A DNA stretch of 64,000 bases from Massilia eburnea (GCF_009720745.1 NZ_WNKX01000010.1:1-64000); one strand, 5' to 3'; shown: positions 26,986 through 37,475, counted from the first letter of the stretch. Notes: generated by a model from the sequence alone, not told the origin. A program made the numbers and translations.

Positions 26986-29349
26986 ATGACAAAAATGAAA
27001 CTCATTCAAACCCATATTCCTGGCTTTCCACGCATCGGCGCGGCGCGCGAACTGAAATTCGCATTGGAACGCTTTTGGCGCGGCGAATCGTCCGAAGCGG
27101 CGCTGCAAGAGATAGCCAGCAATCTCCGTGCCCGGCATTGGGCGATCCAGCGCCAGCACGGCCTGGACTTCGTCACGGTGGGTGATTTCGCCCTGTACGA
27201 CCATGTGGCGAACCATATCCAGCTGTTTGGCTGCGAGCCGGCGCGCTTTGCGTTCACGGGCGAGGAATCCGCTGCGTCGCGCTACTTCGCCATGGCGCGC
27301 GGCGGCCACGCCCATGAATCGTGCAACTGCGTCCACAATGGTGCGGCGCTCGAGATGACCAAGTGGTTCGACACCAACTACCATTACCTCGTGCCGGAAT
27401 TCAGCGAGTCGACAACGTTCGAGCTGAACAGCCAGCGCTTGTTGGATGAGGTCGCTGAAGCGCGCGCTGCCGGCCACCCGGCCAAAGTTGTCCTGCTTGG
27501 CCCCCTCACCTTCCTCTGGCTTGGCAAGGAGCGCGACGCGGCGCCAGGCTTCAACCGCCTCGGCTTGCTTGAGCATCTGCTGCCGCAATACAGCCGCCTC
27601 CTGATGCAGTTGCGCGCTGCCGGCGCCGAATGGGTGCAGCTGGATGAGCCGATTCTCGGTCTTGACTTGCCGAACGCATGGCGCAACGCCTTCGAGCCAG
27701 CCTACTGGCTGCTCAACCAGGCTGGCGCGCAACTATTGGTGGCTACCTATTTTTCGCCGCTGGAAGAAAACGTCAGCCTGGCTTGCCGCCTGCCGGTCGC
27801 GGGCCTGCATGTTGACGCAGTGCGCGCCGTCAGCGAGCTGACCAGCGTTGCGGACTGGATGCCAGCGCATAAGGTGTTGTCGATCGGCGTGGTCGACGGC
27901 CGCAATATCTGGCGGACGGACCTGGATGCGACGCTTGCGACATTGTTGCCGGTGCTTGCCAAGCGCAGCGGCCCAGTCTGGCTCTCGACCTCATGTTCCT
28001 TGCTGCATGTCCCGTACAGCCTGGATTCCGAAGCATCGCTGGACGAGGAGGTGCGCCCGTGGCTCGCCTTCGCCGAAGAAAAGCTGGCTGAACTGGCACT
28101 GCTCAAGGCGGCCCTGTCTGCCGATGAGCGCGTTTCGGGCCAAGTGGCGCGAGGCTTTGCCGAAGCGCGCTCGGCGCTTGCGAATCGCCGCGCCAGCGCC
28201 CGCGTTCATTCTGCTGCCGTCGCCAAGCGCCTCGCATCATTGGCTTCCGACGAGCGCGCATCACGCCGCGGCTCGCCTTTCGTGCAGCGCCAAAAGGTGC
28301 AGCGCGAGCGCCTGCAATTGCCTGCATTCCCCACCACGACCATCGGCTCCTTCCCGCAAACCCAGACAATCCGCACTGCGCGCGCCGCCCTCAAGCGCGG
28401 CGAATTGCCTGCAGCAGAGTACCAGCAGGCGATGCGCGAGGAAATTGAACACGCCATCCGCCGCCAGGAAGAACTCGGCCTGGACGTGCTGGTGCATGGC
28501 GAAGCAGAACGTAACGACATGGTCGAATACTTCGGAGAACAGCTCGACGGTTTCGCGTTCACGGCCAATGGCTGGGTGCAGTCCTATGGCTCACGCTGCG
28601 TGAAGCCGCCGATCATTTACGGCGATGTGCAGCGTCCGCAGCCGATGACTGTGCAATGGGCTGAATATGCGCAAAGCCTGACCACCAGGCCAGTCAAAGG
28701 CATGTTGACTGGGCCGGTCACGATCCTGCAATGGTCTTTCGTGCGCGACGACCAGCCACGCGCCGACACGGCCCAGCAAATCGCGGCTGCGATCCGCGAT
28801 GAGGTGCGCGATCTGGAGAGCGCGGGCATCGTCATTATCCAGATCGACGAGCCTGCGCTGCGTGAAGGCCTGCCGCTGCGCCGCAGCCGATGGGATGCGT
28901 ATCTCGGCTGGTCCACGAAAGCCTTCCGCACCAGTGCCGCCGTTGCCGGCGATGCGACACAGATCCACACCCATATGTGCTACGCCGAATTCAATGACAT
29001 CCTGCCGGCGATTGCCGCGCTGGATGCCGACGTGATCACCATTGAATCGAGCCGCTCGGCGATGGAGCTGCTGGGCGGCTTCGCCAGCTTCCGTTACCCG
29101 AACGAGATTGGCCCCGGCGTGTACGACATCCATTCCCCGCGCGTGCCCGGCAGCGACGAAATGGCCGAGCTGTTGCGCAAAGCTGCCCGCGTGGTGCCGC
29201 CTGCACAGCTGTGGGTCAACCCCGACTGCGGCCTGAAGACCCGCGCCTGGCCGGAAACCTCCGCCGCGCTGCAAAACATGGTCGCCGCTGCGCGCAAGCT
29301 TCGCGCAGAAGTGGAGCTGCACCAGTCCGATACCGGGCATGGGGCATGA
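26986..29349 (+). CDS. metE: Cobalamin-independent methionine synthase
   Basis: 787 residues. N-terminal barrel ([27 protein letters not shown]) and C-terminal catalytic barrel ([25 protein letters not shown]). Zinc ligands are in [11 protein letters not shown] (His, Cys) and NPDCGLKTR (Cys). Transfers methyl from 5-methyl-THF-polyglutamate to homocysteine. Start ATG 26986 gives the family N-terminus; upstream Met codons exist but would add non-conserved residues. No clear Shine-Dalgarno at this start or at ATG 26995. Divergent from metR. Confidence 0.95.
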   Translation: MTKMKLIQTHIPGFPRIGAARELKFALERFWRGESSEAALQEIASNLRARHWAIQRQHGLDFVTVGDFALYDHVANHIQLFGCEPARFAFTGEESAASRYFAMARGGHAHESCNCVHNGAALEMTKWFDTNYHYLVPEFSESTTFELNSQRLLDEVAEARAAGHPAKVVLLGPLTFLWLGKERDAAPGFNRLGLLEHLLPQYSRLLMQLRAAGAEWVQLDEPILGLDLPNAWRNAFEPAYWLLNQAGAQLLVATYFSPLEENVSLACRLPVAGLHVDAVRAVSELTSVADWMPAHKVLSIGVVDGRNIWRTDLDATLATLLPVLAKRSGPVWLSTSCSLLHVPYSLDSEASLDEEVRPWLAFAEEKLAELALLKAALSADERVSGQVARGFAEARSALANRRASARVHSAAVAKRLASLASDERASRRGSPFVQRQKVQRERLQLPAFPTTTIGSFPQTQTIRTARAALKRGELPAAEYQQAMREEIEHAIRRQEELGLDVLVHGEAERNDMVEYFGEQLDGFAFTANGWVQSYGSRCVKPPIIYGDVQRPQPMTVQWAEYAQSLTTRPVKGMLTGPVTILQWSFVRDDQPRADTAQQIAAAIRDEVRDLESAGIVIIQIDEPALREGLPLRRSRWDAYLGWSTKAFRTSAAVAGDATQIHTHMCYAEFNDILPAIAALDADVITIESSRSAMELLGGFASFRYPNEIGPGVYDIHSPRVPGSDEMAELLRKAARVVPPAQLWVNPDCGLKTRAWPETSAALQNMVAAARKLRAEVELHQSDTGHGA

Positions 29350-29367
29350 CGACGCCTGAGGCCAGGA

Positions 29368-29754
29368 TCAGTCCTTCAGCACCGCAATCACATTCATCGT
29401 GAGCCGGGCGCCCGGTTTCGGTAGCGCTGCAACGCCAATGACCGTACGCGCCGGATACGGCTCCGAAAACATCTCGGCATATGCCCGGTTCATTTCCGCA
29501 AATTCAGCCACGTCCGCCAGGTTGACCTGGATGTGCACAACGTCATCGAGACTCGCATCGGCCGCAGCCAGCATGGCCTCGATATTCTTCAGCGTCTGCC
29601 GCGTTTGCGTAAAAGCATCCGGACCCGCAAGTTGCCCCGTCGCAGGATCCACGCCAGGCGTACCCGAAATGAATACCTGGCCGCCGGCCTTGACTGCGTG
29701 GCTGTAAGGACCAATCGGGGCAAACAGTGTTGAGTCGATCAGTGTTCTTGGCAT
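29368..29754 (-). CDS. RidA/YjgF family imine deaminase
   Basis: 128 residues, full length for the family. The catalytic Arg lies in YPARTVIGV, and [17 protein letters not shown] plus the C-terminal LTMNVIAVL are typical. RidA hydrolyses reactive 2-aminoacrylate-type imines released by PLP enzymes. It converges with metE (18 bp between stops) and lies 4 bp after the stop of a small membrane-protein gene, so it is likely co-transcribed with that gene. Confidence 0.88.
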   Translation of the reverse strand: MPRTLIDSTLFAPIGPYSHAVKAGGQVFISGTPGVDPATGQLAGPDAFTQTRQTLKNIEAMLAAADASLDDVVHIQVNLADVAEFAEMNRAYAEMFSEPYPARTVIGVAALPKPGARLTMNVIAVLKD

Positions 29755-29758
29755 CGCA

Positions 29759-30154
29759 TTAGCTCATCTTAGATACGTTTTTCAGGGCAACCAGCGTGAC
29801 TACGCCTGGGATCAGGAGCGATGACAGCGTCCACATTCCTTTTGCGAGAAAGAAGACCTGGCCAAGGACGAAGAACCCGGCGTAGACGTACACGCCAATC
29901 TTTTTCATGCGCCACATGGCGATAAAGCTGAACAACCCAACCAGGCTCGACGCGATCAGGTAAGGCCGGAACCAGTTGCTGATGGGATCGGATGGGAGAG
30001 TGAGCAACATCGGCACCATTGCCAAAGCTCCCAAGAAACCAATGACGCAGATCACGGTAATCGAGGTCGTGCGCTCGACTTTCGTGGCCTGCTTCGGTGA
30101 AACCTCGTCCAAGTCGGCCGAAGGTGGGGTGTACGGGTTGCTGCCAGGTTCCAT
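29759..30154 (-). CDS. Hypothetical membrane protein with a Pro-rich N-terminus
   Basis: 131 residues. The first ~28 are polar (NPYTPPSADLDEV, a pattern common at the head of small DUF membrane proteins), followed by four hydrophobic helices (about 32-52, 65-83, 88-106, 108-125). No signal peptide and no recognised catalytic motif. It lies four bases upstream of the ridA-like gene on the same strand. Confidence 0.7.
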   Translation of the reverse strand: MEPGSNPYTPPSADLDEVSPKQATKVERTTSITVICVIGFLGALAMVPMLLTLPSDPISNWFRPYLIASSLVGLFSFIAMWRMKKIGVYVYAGFFVLGQVFFLAKGMWTLSSLLIPGVVTLVALKNVSKMS

Positions 30155-30303
30155 GCCTTACTTTCTAGTTAACGTTTTTGCAAATATTAACATGGCACAC
30201 CCGCCCGCAGCCCGCATAAACACTGGAGCTCACCCTCCCCAAGCAAGCTTAAGCAAAGTACAATGCACCCAGCCTGGGCCATGCCCGTTACTTTGCGATT
30301 GTT

Positions 30304-31065
30304 ATGCCGAAGAGCACGTTCCAAAAGCCTATTGAAATCAAGATTTCCACCGTCGTCGCTGTGTCCGCCATCATGTACACCAGCGACCTCGTCGCCCTCG
30401 ACGCCGCCATGCATGAGATGACCGGCGGCGTTTCCGATTTCTTCGAGGGGGACCTGGCAGTCATCGACGTCGGCGACCTGGCGCCGGGCTGCGAACGCAT
30501 TGACTGGGCGGCAACCATCGCCCTCCTGAAAAAATACCGCCTGAACCCGGTCGCTGTGCGCAACGCCAAGCCGGACATGGTGGAAGAAATCCAGCAACAC
30601 GGCCTGCAACTGGACAGCGGCAAGCGCGAAGAAGCGCCGGCCGCCGCCAAGCCAGCGCCTGCTCCGGCACCCGCGCCGGCCCCGGCTCCTGCCCCAGCGG
30701 CAGCGCCGGCGGCACCAGCTTTCAGCGGTACCATGATCATCGACACCCCGGTCCGGGCCGGCCAGCGCATTTACGCGCGCGGCGGCGACCTGATCGTGAT
30801 GGCCGTCGTCAACAACGGCGCCGAGATCATCGCGGATGGCAGTATTCACGTTTACAACACTTTGAACGGCCGTGCCCTGGCGGGCGCCTCCGGCGATGCC
30901 TCGGCCCGTATTTTCGCTATGTCGATGAGCCCGGAACTGGTCTCGATCGCAGGTGTTTATCGTACTTTTGAAGATGGTTTCCCGACCGAAAACGCACGCA
31001 AGCCGGTACAAATCCGCTTAAATGGCGACAGTCTGGATATACAATCTGTCAATTCCGCAAAATAA
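30304..31065 (+). CDS. minC: Septum site-determining protein MinC
   Basis: 253 residues. The N-terminal FtsZ-inhibiting domain (about 1-110) joins the C-terminal beta-helix (about 140-245; TPVRAGQRIYARGGDLIVMAVVNNGAEIIADGSIHVYN) through an unusually regular Ala-Pro linker (about 113-138, PAPAPAPAPAPA). The linker should be extended and stiff. MinC blocks Z-ring assembly away from midcell. First gene of minCDE; minD follows after 21 bp. Confidence 0.95.
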   Translation: MPKSTFQKPIEIKISTVVAVSAIMYTSDLVALDAAMHEMTGGVSDFFEGDLAVIDVGDLAPGCERIDWAATIALLKKYRLNPVAVRNAKPDMVEEIQQHGLQLDSGKREEAPAAAKPAPAPAPAPAPAPAPAAAPAAPAFSGTMIIDTPVRAGQRIYARGGDLIVMAVVNNGAEIIADGSIHVYNTLNGRALAGASGDASARIFAMSMSPELVSIAGVYRTFEDGFPTENARKPVQIRLNGDSLDIQSVNSAK

Positions 31066-31086
31066 CAGTTCAGTAAAGGATTCTTT

Positions 31087-31902
31087 GTGGCACGAATTAT
31101 TGTAGTTACGTCCGGCAAGGGCGGTGTCGGCAAAACGACTTCCAGCGCCAGCTTCTCCACCGGCCTCGCCATGCGCGGCCACAAAACCGTCGTCATCGAC
31201 TTTGACGTCGGCCTGCGCAACCTGGACCTGATCATGGGTTGCGAACGACGCGTTGTGTATGACCTGATCAACGTGGTGCATAAAGAAGCCACCCTGAACC
31301 AGGCCCTGATCAAGGATAAACACTGCGAAAACCTGTACATCCTGCCGGCGTCCCAGACCCGGGACAAGGATGCGCTGACCGAAGACGGCGTGGAAGCCGT
31401 GCTGGCCGAGCTGATCAAGATGGACTTCGAATACATCATCTGCGACTCGCCGGCTGGTATCGAACATGGCGCCCTGATGGCCCTGACCTTCGCCGACGAA
31501 GCCCTGATCGTGACCAACCCGGAAGTGTCGTCGGTGCGTGACTCCGACCGCATCCTGGGCATCATCCAGGCCAAGTCGCGCCGCGCCCTGTCCGGCGGCG
31601 AAGCGGTCAAGGAGCACCTGTTGATCACCCGTTACTCGCCGAAGCGCGTAGAAGCGGGCGAGATGCTGTCGTTTGAAGACGTGCAGGAAATCCTGCGCAT
31701 TCCTTTGATCGGCATCATCCCTGAGTCGGAGCAAGTCCTGCATGCTTCCAACCAGGGTAACCCGGCAATCCACTTCAAAGGCACTGACGTGGCCGAAGCC
31801 TATACCGACGTGGTGTCGCGCTTCCTGGGCGAAGAAGTTGAGCTGAAGTTTACCGACTATGAAAAGCCTGGTTTCCTGAAGCGTATCTTTGGAGCTAAAT
31901 AA
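31087..31902 (+). CDS. minD: Septum site-determining ATPase MinD
   Basis: 271 residues with GTG start. Deviant Walker [12 protein letters not shown], switch [13 protein letters not shown], and the C-terminal amphipathic membrane-targeting helix ([11 protein letters not shown]). MinD dimerises on ATP, binds the membrane, recruits MinC and oscillates with MinE. An AAAGGA lies upstream of the GTG. Its stop overlaps the minE start (TAATG). Confidence 0.97.
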   Translation: MARIIVVTSGKGGVGKTTSSASFSTGLAMRGHKTVVIDFDVGLRNLDLIMGCERRVVYDLINVVHKEATLNQALIKDKHCENLYILPASQTRDKDALTEDGVEAVLAELIKMDFEYIICDSPAGIEHGALMALTFADEALIVTNPEVSSVRDSDRILGIIQAKSRRALSGGEAVKEHLLITRYSPKRVEAGEMLSFEDVQEILRIPLIGIIPESEQVLHASNQGNPAIHFKGTDVAEAYTDVVSRFLGEEVELKFTDYEKPGFLKRIFGAK

Positions 31903-32153
31903 TGGCCCTGCTTTCTTTCCTGTTCCAGAACAAGCCAAAGACGGCAAGTGCGGCGAAGGAGCGCTTACAGATCATCATTGCGCGCGAACGCAATGGACGT
32001 GCGGGGCCGGATTTCCTGCCGGCGCTGCATAAAGAGCTGATTGATGTGATTTCGAAGTACACCAAGGTGTCGGCGGACGATATCAAGATTTCGCTGGATC
32101 GCCAGGGGAATCTGGAGGTACTTGACGTTAATGTGGTGTTGCCGGACGCCTAA
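31902..32153 (+). CDS. minE: Cell division topological specificity factor MinE
   Basis: 83 residues. An N-terminal membrane-sensing and anti-MinCD helix ([22 protein letters not shown]) is followed by the dimerisation domain. Starts on the last base of the minD stop codon, so translation is coupled. Its own stop codon abuts and partly forms the left foot of a family A repeat. Confidence 0.95.
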   Translation: MALLSFLFQNKPKTASAAKERLQIIIARERNGRAGPDFLPALHKELIDVISKYTKVSADDIKISLDRQGNLEVLDVNVVLPDA

Positions 32154-32206
32154 AACCGGTAACCCGTTGTCAGACCCAATGGGTCTGACACCGATTTACC
32201 GGTTTT
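32152..32206. repeat. Family A palindromic element, copy 4 (single perfect hairpin)
   Basis: A compact 55-bp form. Feet AAAACCGGTAA (32152-32162) and TTACCGGTTTT (32196-32206) are perfect 11-bp inverted repeats. Inside, TGTCAGACCC/GGGTCTGACA (32168-32177, 32181-32190) pair perfectly around AAT. Both flanking convergent genes end in it: the minE TAA shares its left edge, and the TAA of the minus-strand gene (32196-32198) lies in its right foot. Confidence 0.9.
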
Positions 32207-32690
32207 CAGCGCCAGCCAGCACATGCCGCGCCACCTTCGCGCAAGCCTCCACATGCTGATACCCAATCTGCCGGAAGGCAAAGAAACCAATAGTAGCTGA
32301 GGCAATTTGACCGGCAATTGGGACCAGTTTGCCCGCCTGCTTGGCCGCAATCTTCCCCGCGCTGCGCTTCAGCACAGCCGCCACCAGTTCGCGCGTCACG
32401 ACCTTCCCCACCAGCATCCCGCCCAGGCTGACCACAGCCTCGTAAGCAATCAGCTTCAACTTCGGCTGCATGCGCTCTATCTGCGCCGGCGACAAGCCGA
32501 ATTCCTGGTTCACCTCATCGATCAGCTGGGTGAAAAGGCGCAAGTCCGACAGCACATCCACGCCCGGAATTGGCACCGCTGCAACACCTGCCGATACTGC
32601 CGCGCGGCGCCGTACCAAGCGACGGCAGCGCTCGCGGACCACATCGATATCGGCCTCATTCGAGGGCAATACAGTCCACTCATTTCCCAT
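32196..32690 (-). CDS. Hypothetical hydrophobic protein (DUF697/YcjF-like)
   Basis: 164 residues from ATG 32690. A basic N-terminal helix (VRERCRRLVRRRAAVSAG) precedes AAVPIPGVDVLSDLRLFTQLIDEVNQEFGL, which resembles the DUF697/YcjF C-terminal domain. Two Gly/Ala-rich hydrophobic segments (about 90-110 and 125-145) could be membrane-associated. The last codons and the stop lie inside a family A repeat. An upstream ATG would add eight residues. Function unknown. Confidence 0.65.
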   Translation of the reverse strand: MGNEWTVLPSNEADIDVVRERCRRLVRRRAAVSAGVAAVPIPGVDVLSDLRLFTQLIDEVNQEFGLSPAQIERMQPKLKLIAYEAVVSLGGMLVGKVVTRELVAAVLKRSAGKIAAKQAGKLVPIAGQIASATIGFFAFRQIGYQHVEACAKVARHVLAGAENR

Positions 32691-32895
32691 GTTTTCACTC
32701 TCCAAACTGGCCACCGGTCACCATCTGTTCCATTGTGCTAGCCCCACAAGCAGTGTACCTTGTGATTAAAGAACAGCATCGCGCGGAACACGGAAATTAG
32801 TACTATTTGGCAATATTTGATCAAATTGGTAACTATTTCTTGTAAATCTCTGTTATATTCGTGTGACTGCTTCTTAACATTTTGCTGTAAAGAAC

Positions 32896-33585
32896 ATGAG
32901 AATCGTTGTCCTTGATGCTGACCGAAGCCAGGCGGACCTGATCTGCCAGGTCCTGACTTCCGCCGGCCACGCCTGCCACGGCTTCCAGACGGCCAAGGAC
33001 TTGCTTGCCAATATGCGCAAGGACAGCGTCGATATGCTGATCCTCGACTGGCAGGTCATTGATATGGACCCGGCCGAAGTCATCCGCAAGGCCCGCGAGA
33101 AATTGCCGGAAAATGGCCCGGTGATTTTCCTCACCACCAGTTCCGGCGAAGACGATATCGTGGCCGGCCTGACGGTCGGGGCCGAAGATTACCTGGTCAA
33201 ACCCTTGCGCCGCTCCGAGCTGGTGGCCCGCGTCCAGTCGCAATTGCGGCTGGCCTATCCGAGCCAGAATGGCGCCGAGCAGCTGCAATTCGGGCAATAC
33301 GTGTTCGAAACCCGCCCTGGCCGCCTGCTGATGGATGGGCAAGTCCTGGACGTCACCCACAAAGAGTTCTACCTGGCCTTGCTGTTTTTCCGCAACATCG
33401 GCCGCCCGCTGTCGCGCGCCTACATTCACGAGGCGGTGTGGATCCGCGAAACCGAAGTGCCATCGCGCACGATGGACACCCACGTTTCCCGCGTCCGCAA
33501 TAAATTGCAATTAAAGCCAGAAAACGGCTTCCGCCTGGTACCGGTGTACAGTTACGGCTACCGGCTGGAAAAGCTGGGTTCCTGA
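32896..33585 (+). CDS. Orphan OmpR-type response regulator
   Basis: 229 residues. The receiver domain (about 1-118) has acidic pocket DAD at 8-10 region, phospho-acceptor Asp in MLILDWQ, and Lys in YLVKPLRR. The winged-helix DNA-binding domain (about 130-226) has VTHKEFYLALLFFRNIGRPLSR and RTMDTHVSRVRNKL. No histidine kinase is adjacent. The long AT-rich upstream gap contains TATATT (32854-32859) but no good -35. The hemA promoter candidate overlaps its stop codon. Confidence 0.88.
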   Translation: MRIVVLDADRSQADLICQVLTSAGHACHGFQTAKDLLANMRKDSVDMLILDWQVIDMDPAEVIRKAREKLPENGPVIFLTTSSGEDDIVAGLTVGAEDYLVKPLRRSELVARVQSQLRLAYPSQNGAEQLQFGQYVFETRPGRLLMDGQVLDVTHKEFYLALLFFRNIGRPLSRAYIHEAVWIRETEVPSRTMDTHVSRVRNKLQLKPENGFRLVPVYSYGYRLEKLGS

Positions 33586-33610
33586 GAGGGAAACCGCAGC
33601 AAGGTATAAT
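33582..33610 (+). promoter_or_regulatory. Candidate hemA promoter
   Basis: CTGAGA (33582-33587), 17-bp spacer, then perfect TATAAT (33605-33610), about 30 bp upstream of the hemA ATG. The -35 overlaps the response-regulator stop codon. Confidence 0.6.
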
Positions 33611-33639
33611 GGCGTCTGGAATCTTCCGCCTCTACCGAA

Positions 33640-34914
33640 ATGCAACTGCTCGCCGTCGGCCTCAACCACACCACTGCGCCTGTCGCCTTGCGCGAACGGC
33701 TGGCGTTTGCGCCTGAGCAGCTGGGAACGGCAGTCACGGCAGCGCGCAACTGGTTTGCCTGCGCCAATTCGCAGGGCGGCGATGAAGCGGCCATCCTGTC
33801 CACTTGCAACCGCACCGAGCTTTACGCAGCCAGCAATGCTGCCAATCCGCTCGACGCCGGCGCACAATTCCTGGCTGATTTCCACAAGCTGAACTATTCC
33901 GAGCTGCGCCCGCACCTGTACATGCTGCCGCAGCACGATGCCGTGCGCCACACCTTCCGCGTCGCTTCCGGCCTCGATTCGATGGTGCTGGGCGAGACCC
34001 AGATCCTGGGCCAGATCAAGGATGCGATCCGCACCGCCGACGAAGCGGGCGGCCTGGGCACCTACCTGCACCAGCTGTTCCAGCGCAGCTTCTCCGTCGC
34101 CAAGGAAGTGCGCAGCACCACCGAAATCGGCGCGCACAGCGTATCGATGGCGGCGGCCGCGGTGCGCCTGTCGCAGCGCATCTTCGATAAGATCTCCGAG
34201 CAGAACGTGCTGTTCATCGGCGCCGGCGAGATGATCGAGCTGTGCGCCACGCACTTCGCGGCGCAGAACCCGAAATCGATCACGGTAGCCAACCGCACCA
34301 TGGAACGGGGCGAGGCGCTGGCGCACCGCTTCAACGGCAAGGCCATGCGCCTGGCCGAACTGGGTACCCAGCTGCAGCAATACGACATCGTCATTTCCTG
34401 CACCGCCTCCTCTTTGCCGCTGATTGGCCTGGGCATGGTGGAACGCGCCATCAAGGCGCGCCGCCACAAGCCAATGTTCATGGTCGACCTGGCTGTGCCG
34501 CGCGATATCGAACCGGAAGTGGGCCGCCTGAACGACGTCTTCCTGTACACCGTGGACGACCTGGGCAAGGTGGTGCAGACCGGCATGGAAAACCGCCAGG
34601 CCGCCGTGGCGCAGGCGGAAGCGATCATCGAAACCCGCGTGCAGTCCTTCATGCACTGGATCGACGACCGCGCCGTGGTGCCGGTCATCCAGGGCCTGCA
34701 GGAAAACGGCGAAGTGATTCGCCTGCTGGAACTGGAGCGCGCCCGCAAGCTGCTGGCCAAGGGCGAGCCTGTCGATGCGGTGCTGGAAGCACTGTCCAAA
34801 GGCCTGACCGCCAAATTCATGCACGGCCCGCAGCAGGCGCTGCACCGTGCACAGGGCGACGAGCGCGCCCAGCTGGCCGAACTGCTGCCACAATTGTTCC
34901 GCGGCCGCCGTTAG
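33640..34914 (+). CDS. hemA: Glutamyl-tRNA reductase
   Basis: 424 residues. The catalytic domain has nucleophile C56 in [12 protein letters not shown] and the [20 protein letters not shown] motif. An NADPH-binding domain ([14 protein letters not shown]) and a helical dimerisation tail follow. Makes glutamate-1-semialdehyde, the first committed step of C5 tetrapyrrole synthesis. prfA follows after 66 bp, the common hemA-prfA-prmC order. Confidence 0.96.
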   Translation: MQLLAVGLNHTTAPVALRERLAFAPEQLGTAVTAARNWFACANSQGGDEAAILSTCNRTELYAASNAANPLDAGAQFLADFHKLNYSELRPHLYMLPQHDAVRHTFRVASGLDSMVLGETQILGQIKDAIRTADEAGGLGTYLHQLFQRSFSVAKEVRSTTEIGAHSVSMAAAAVRLSQRIFDKISEQNVLFIGAGEMIELCATHFAAQNPKSITVANRTMERGEALAHRFNGKAMRLAELGTQLQQYDIVISCTASSLPLIGLGMVERAIKARRHKPMFMVDLAVPRDIEPEVGRLNDVFLYTVDDLGKVVQTGMENRQAAVAQAEAIIETRVQSFMHWIDDRAVVPVIQGLQENGEVIRLLELERARKLLAKGEPVDAVLEALSKGLTAKFMHGPQQALHRAQGDERAQLAELLPQLFRGRR

Positions 34915-34980
34915 CGGCGCCACACCTCCTCCTGCCGCCCCGCGCGGCAACCCGTGCTATCCCCTCGAATACAGGAACGT

Positions 34981-36057
34981 ATGAAACCATCAATGCTGGC
35001 CAAGCTGGACCAACTGGCAAACCGCCTTGTCGAACTGGACGAACTGCTCATGTCCGAAGGCGCCACGTCAAATATGGACAGCTACCGCAAGATGACGCGC
35101 GAGCATAGCGAGCTGCAGCCATTGGTGGCGCTGTACAAGGATTACCAGCAGACGCTGAGCGATATCGACGAGGCGCAGGCCATGCTGTCCGATCCGGACA
35201 TGAAGGAATTCGCGCAGGAAGAAATCGAAGGCGGCAAGGCGCGCCTGGCCGGGCTGGAACTGGACCTGCAGAAAATGCTGCTGCCGAAAGACGAAAACGA
35301 CGAGCGCAATATCTTCCTCGAAATCCGCGCCGGCACCGGCGGCGACGAGTCGGCGCTGTTCGCGGGCGACCTGCTGCGCATGTACACCCGGTTCGCCGAG
35401 CGTTCGCGCTGGCAGGTGGAAATTGTGTCGGCCTCTGAAAGCGACCTTGGCGGCTACCGCGAAGTCATCGCGCGCATTATCGGCAATGGCGCCTACTCCA
35501 AGCTGAAATTCGAATCGGGCGGCCACCGCGTGCAGCGTGTGCCGGCCACCGAGACCCAGGGCCGTATCCACACCTCCGCCTGCACTGTGGCAGTGATGCC
35601 GGAAGCGGACGAAGTGGAAGACGTCCACATCAACCCGGCAGACCTGCGCATCGACACCTTCCGCGCTTCCGGCGCCGGCGGACAGCACATCAACAAGACC
35701 GATTCCGCGGTGCGCATCACGCACATCCCATCGGGCATCGTGGTGGAATGCCAGGACGACCGCTCGCAGCACAAGAACAAAGCCTCCGCCATGAAGGTGC
35801 TGGCCGCGCGCATCAAGGACGTGCAGCTGCGCGAGCAGCAATCGAAGGAAGCGGCTACCCGCAAGAGCCTGATCGGCTCGGGCGACCGCAGCGAACGCAT
35901 TCGCACCTACAACTTCCCGCAAGGCCGCATGACCGACCACCGCATCAACCTGACCTTGTACAAGCTGGACATGATCATGGACGGCGACCTTGGTGAGCTG
36001 ACCACAGCCCTGACCACCGAGCACCAGGCCGAACAGCTCGCCGCCCTCGGCGATTGA
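34981..36057 (+). CDS. prfA: Peptide chain release factor 1
   Basis: 358 residues from ATG 34981 ([11 protein letters not shown]); an upstream TTG frame is not conserved. Domain I is a coiled coil, the codon-recognition region follows, and the catalytic GGQ is in [19 protein letters not shown]. Reads UAA and UAG and releases the peptide. Its Gln is methylated by PrmC, encoded two genes downstream. Confidence 0.96.
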   Translation: MKPSMLAKLDQLANRLVELDELLMSEGATSNMDSYRKMTREHSELQPLVALYKDYQQTLSDIDEAQAMLSDPDMKEFAQEEIEGGKARLAGLELDLQKMLLPKDENDERNIFLEIRAGTGGDESALFAGDLLRMYTRFAERSRWQVEIVSASESDLGGYREVIARIIGNGAYSKLKFESGGHRVQRVPATETQGRIHTSACTVAVMPEADEVEDVHINPADLRIDTFRASGAGGQHINKTDSAVRITHIPSGIVVECQDDRSQHKNKASAMKVLAARIKDVQLREQQSKEAATRKSLIGSGDRSERIRTYNFPQGRMTDHRINLTLYKLDMIMDGDLGELTTALTTEHQAEQLAALGD

Positions 36058-36063
36058 TTGGGA

Positions 36064-36096
36064 GGCGGAAAAAGGGGTACGTCCCCTTTTTCCGCC
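36064..36096. repeat. Family B palindrome, internally shortened copy
   Basis: GGCGGAAAAAGGGG (36064-36077) and CCCCTTTTTCCGCC (36083-36096) pair perfectly around TACGT. The core AAAAAGGGG...TACGTCCCCTTTTT and the downstream TGGCCCCG are shared with the 34-bp hairpin at 13754-13824, as if the centre had been deleted. It sits seven bases after the prfA stop and could act as a terminator. Confidence 0.75.
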
Positions 36097-36168
36097 TGGC
36101 CCCGACTTAGCTTAAGGTAGCCTTCAGCGCTTTATGCGAGAATTGGCCGGATTTTCAACCTTGATAAT

Positions 36169-36645
36169 ATGATGACGATGAGCAACCGTAACGTTCTGCT
36201 GGCGATCGCCTTTGTGAGCTTTGCCATGATCGGCGCTGCGATGTACTTGCAGCACGTGCTGTTCCTGATGCCTTGCCCGCTGTGCGTGATCCAGCGCTAC
36301 CTGTTCATCGCTGTCGGCCTGGCGGCGCTGCTTGGCGCCTTTACTTCCAAGCCCAAGCTGGCGGCCGGCATCGGCCTGTTGGCGGCACTGGGCGGTTTGG
36401 GTGTGGCGGGCAAGCAGTTGTGGATCCTGGCTCACCCTGGCCTGTCCTGCGGCATCGATCCTATGGAAACGGCGCTGAACAAGATTCCGACCGCTGAATT
36501 CCTGCCTTGGCTGTTCTATGCGGAAGGCCTGTGCCAGGACGCCACTGAAAAATTCATGGGCCTGCAGATTCCTGTCTGGTCCTTCATCTGGTTCGGGATC
36601 CTGGCCATCGGCACGGCCTGGCTGGTGCTGCGCAAACGCGCATGA
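36169..36645 (+). CDS. dsbB: Disulfide bond formation protein B
   Basis: 158 residues, four membrane helices. The first periplasmic pair CPLC (in MPCPLCVIQRY) and the second loop pair (LSCGIDP ... AEGLCQ) are the redox cysteines that reoxidise DsbA and pass electrons to quinone. Several Met codons cluster at the start (36169, 36172, 36178), and none has a Shine-Dalgarno. Its placement between prfA and prmC is unusual. The stop overlaps the prmC start (ATGA). Confidence 0.93.
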   Translation: MMTMSNRNVLLAIAFVSFAMIGAAMYLQHVLFLMPCPLCVIQRYLFIAVGLAALLGAFTSKPKLAAGIGLLAALGGLGVAGKQLWILAHPGLSCGIDPMETALNKIPTAEFLPWLFYAEGLCQDATEKFMGLQIPVWSFIWFGILAIGTAWLVLRKRA

Positions 36646-37475
36646 AAAACCAGGTCACGGCCGGGATGACGCTTGGCGTCTTGCAGCGCAAGCCGCTGCT
36701 CGATCCGGTCGACCAGCGCATCCTGGTCTGTCACGCCTTGGGGATCAGCCGCACAGCGTTGATTACACAATCCGACCGTGCCCTGAACGCGGACGAAGCG
36801 GAGCGCGTGGCGACGCTGCTGCAGCGCCGGCATGACGGCGAGCCCGTGGCTTACATCATTGGCCAGCGCGAGTTCTTCGGACTCGATTTCGAGACGACGC
36901 CGGCAGTGCTGATTCCACGCCCCGATACCGAATTGCTGGTGGAACTGGCGCTGGTGCGCTTGCCGCCGCGTGGCCGGGTGCTGGACATGGGCACCGGCAG
37001 CGGCGCCATCGCCGTCGCGATTGCACATAACCGTCCCGATGCCAGCGTGACCGCGCTGGATGTCAGCCAGGAGGCGCTGGCTGTGGCCGCGCGCAATGCG
37101 CTGCGTAACAAGGCCAAGGTGCGCTTCCTGCATAGCGACTGGTATGGCGCTGTGGAGTCCGAACAATTTGACCTGATCGTCTCCAATCCTCCATATATCG
37201 CCGACGGCGACCGCCATCTGTCCGAGGGCGATTTGCGCTATGAACCGAGCGGTGCGCTGACCGATTTCGCGGATGGCCTGAGCGCCCTGCGCACCATCAT
37301 CGGCGGCGCCCCTTCCAGGCTGGCGCCAGGCAGCTGGCTGCTGATGGAACATGGTTACGACCAGGCGGACGCCGTGCGCGGCCTCTTGTCCGCCGCCGGT
37401 TACACTGAGGTGCAAAGCTGGCAGGATCTGGCCGGCATCGAGCGGGTCAGCGGCGGCAGGCGTCCGGCCTCCTGA
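36642..37475 (+). CDS. prmC: Release factor glutamine methyltransferase
   Basis: 277 residues. The N-terminal helical domain is followed by the SAM Rossmann domain ([16 protein letters not shown]) with catalytic NPPY in [23 protein letters not shown] is the family signature. Methylates the GGQ glutamine of RF1 and RF2. Starts in a four-base overlap with dsbB. Confidence 0.95.
   Translation: MKNQVTAGMTLGVLQRKPLLDPVDQRILVCHALGISRTALITQSDRALNADEAERVATLLQRRHDGEPVAYIIGQREFFGLDFETTPAVLIPRPDTELLVELALVRLPPRGRVLDMGTGSGAIAVAIAHNRPDASVTALDVSQEALAVAARNALRNKAKVRFLHSDWYGAVESEQFDLIVSNPPYIADGDRHLSEGDLRYEPSGALTDFADGLSALRTIIGGAPSRLAPGSWLLMEHGYDQADAVRGLLSAAGYTEVQSWQDLAGIERVSGGRRPAS

Noticed and set aside
32840..32859. 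Promoter TTGTAA/TATATT before the orphan response regulator
   Set aside because: Only 8 bp separate the hexamers, so they cannot form a sigma-70 promoter together; only the -10-like element is noted.
33511..34950. 479-aa minus-strand ORF opposite hemA
   Set aside because: Shadow of hemA; low-complexity Gln/Val/His composition and no motif.
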